Shown here one piece after another: positions 5,815-6,179 of a stretch of DNA of 6,179 nt. The number at the start of each line of letters is the position of its first letter. The stretch's first letter is position 1. A program made the translations under genes and the position numbers. Source of the DNA: Hyphomonadaceae bacterium (GTDB taxonomy: Bacteria; Pseudomonadota; Alphaproteobacteria; Caulobacterales; Aquidulcibacteraceae); contig JAEUMU010000176.1 of assembly GCA_016791325.1 (NCBI GenBank), positions 1 through 6,179 on the forward strand. The letters are read 5' to 3'. The notes beneath the pieces are model-generated. The model did no database searches. It saw only the letters and a program-made list of their open reading frames with translations, and was not told the DNA's origin.

Positions 5815-6179
5815 TCGCCTGCCAGCCGCTCGTTCGGCGCCGGCAGCACGCGCTCACGCCCCAGCACCAGCGCCGTCGCGCCATCGGGAAAGATCGGCGC
5901 AAACGCGTCGTCGCATACGTTCAGCCCGCCCGTGAACGCGCCGAACGCCGGCATCACAAGGCGCGCGCCATCAGTGGCGAAGCAGCGCCTTCGCACGCTG
6001 CGCCCGCGCCCGATCACCTTAGCGCACGGATGCAGATGCCCGGCGATCTCGCCAGCGGCGGCGCCAAGGGTCGGCTCGTGCCGCAGCACCAGCGCGCCCA
6101 GGTGCAGCACATCGCGCACAGCGCCGCCCAGCGTCTCCGCCGCGCGCCCATCATGATTGCCTTCCACCCAAATCCAATC
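5811..6179 (-). CDS. pdeM: Ligase-associated DNA damage response endonuclease PdeM, C-terminal part
   Basis: The 122 visible residues are the C-terminal part of a calcineurin-like metallophosphoesterase of the PdeM type (TIGR04123), a putative nuclease found with the ligase-associated helicase, exonuclease and ATP-dependent ligase set in bacterial DNA repair. Metal-binding motifs are visible: W-V-E-G-N-H-D-G (residues 4-11 from the right edge), R-H-E-P (33-36) and A-G-H-L-H-P (46-51). The family-specific segment C-F-A-T-D-G-A-R-L-V-M-P-A-F-G-A-F-T-G-G, followed by L-N-V, distinguishes PdeM from general phosphoesterases. The frame is open to the right edge (D-W-I-W before the GTG at 6167), so that GTG is internal and the N-terminal metal motifs lie outside the window. 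The position after G-N-H-D is Gly, where I recall Pro in many relatives. The gene ends in TAG (5811-5813), overlapping the DUF3429 stop by 4 bases, which leaves no room for a dedicated terminator between the genes. Confidence 0.92.
   Translation of the reverse strand, partial: DWIWVEGNHDGRAAETLGGAVRDVLHLGALVLRHEPTLGAAAGEIAGHLHPCAKVIGRGRSVRRRCFATDGARLVMPAFGAFTGGLNVCDDAFAPIFPDGATALVLGRERVLPAPNERLAGD

Noticed and set aside
1..6179. tRNA, rRNA, CRISPR array, insertion sequence or phage genes
   Set aside because: No direct-repeat array, terminal inverted repeats, transposase or integrase motifs, or RNA gene were seen. Coding covers nearly all of the window, and the only gap is 91 bases.

Overview
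The window is strongly GC-rich (about two thirds G+C by eye) and densely coded with GC-ending codons. Its gene content points to an alphaproteobacterium, most likely Caulobacterales or the Hyphomonadaceae-like relatives. The reasons are a PodJ-type polar localisation protein, the TauE/TIGR02186 gene pair, a DUF3429 membrane protein and a ligase-associated PdeM phosphoesterase. The assignment rests on recognised protein families; a genus cannot be named from this window.

Layout. (1) Bases 1-3550, plus strand: one very large gene, cut at its 5' end, encoding a PodJ-like protein. Its parts in order are a long cytoplasmic coiled coil, an acidic proline-rich linker, one membrane helix, an Ala/Pro-rich periplasmic linker and four SEL1 repeats. 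(2) Bases 3551-3641: a 91-base gap holding a possible sigma70-type promoter and small inverted repeats. (3) Bases 3642-5814, plus strand: a tight three-gene operon whose genes overlap by 7 and 4 bases: a TauE/SafE-family exporter with a TTG start, a TIGR02186 signal-peptide protein anchored by a C-terminal helix, and a DUF3429 multi-pass membrane protein. (4) Bases 5811-6179, minus strand: the C-terminal half of pdeM, converging on the operon with its stop codon overlapping that of the DUF3429 gene.

How the genes work together. The PodJ-like gene appears to be a separate unit concerned with cell-pole organisation. The three operon genes all encode envelope proteins and are probably translationally coupled. 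The TauE and TIGR02186 products could act together in export of a small sulfur-containing or organic anion, but the substrate is unknown. PdeM belongs to a separate DNA-repair set (ligase-associated helicase, ligase and exonuclease), whose other members would lie beyond the right edge.

No RNA gene, mobile element, CRISPR array or phage feature is visible. I did not find a convincing new multi-gene system. The points most worth a second look are the architecture of the PodJ-like protein, the membrane-protein trio of unknown function, the structured leader before the exporter, and an 18-base perfect palindrome near the convergent gene ends.
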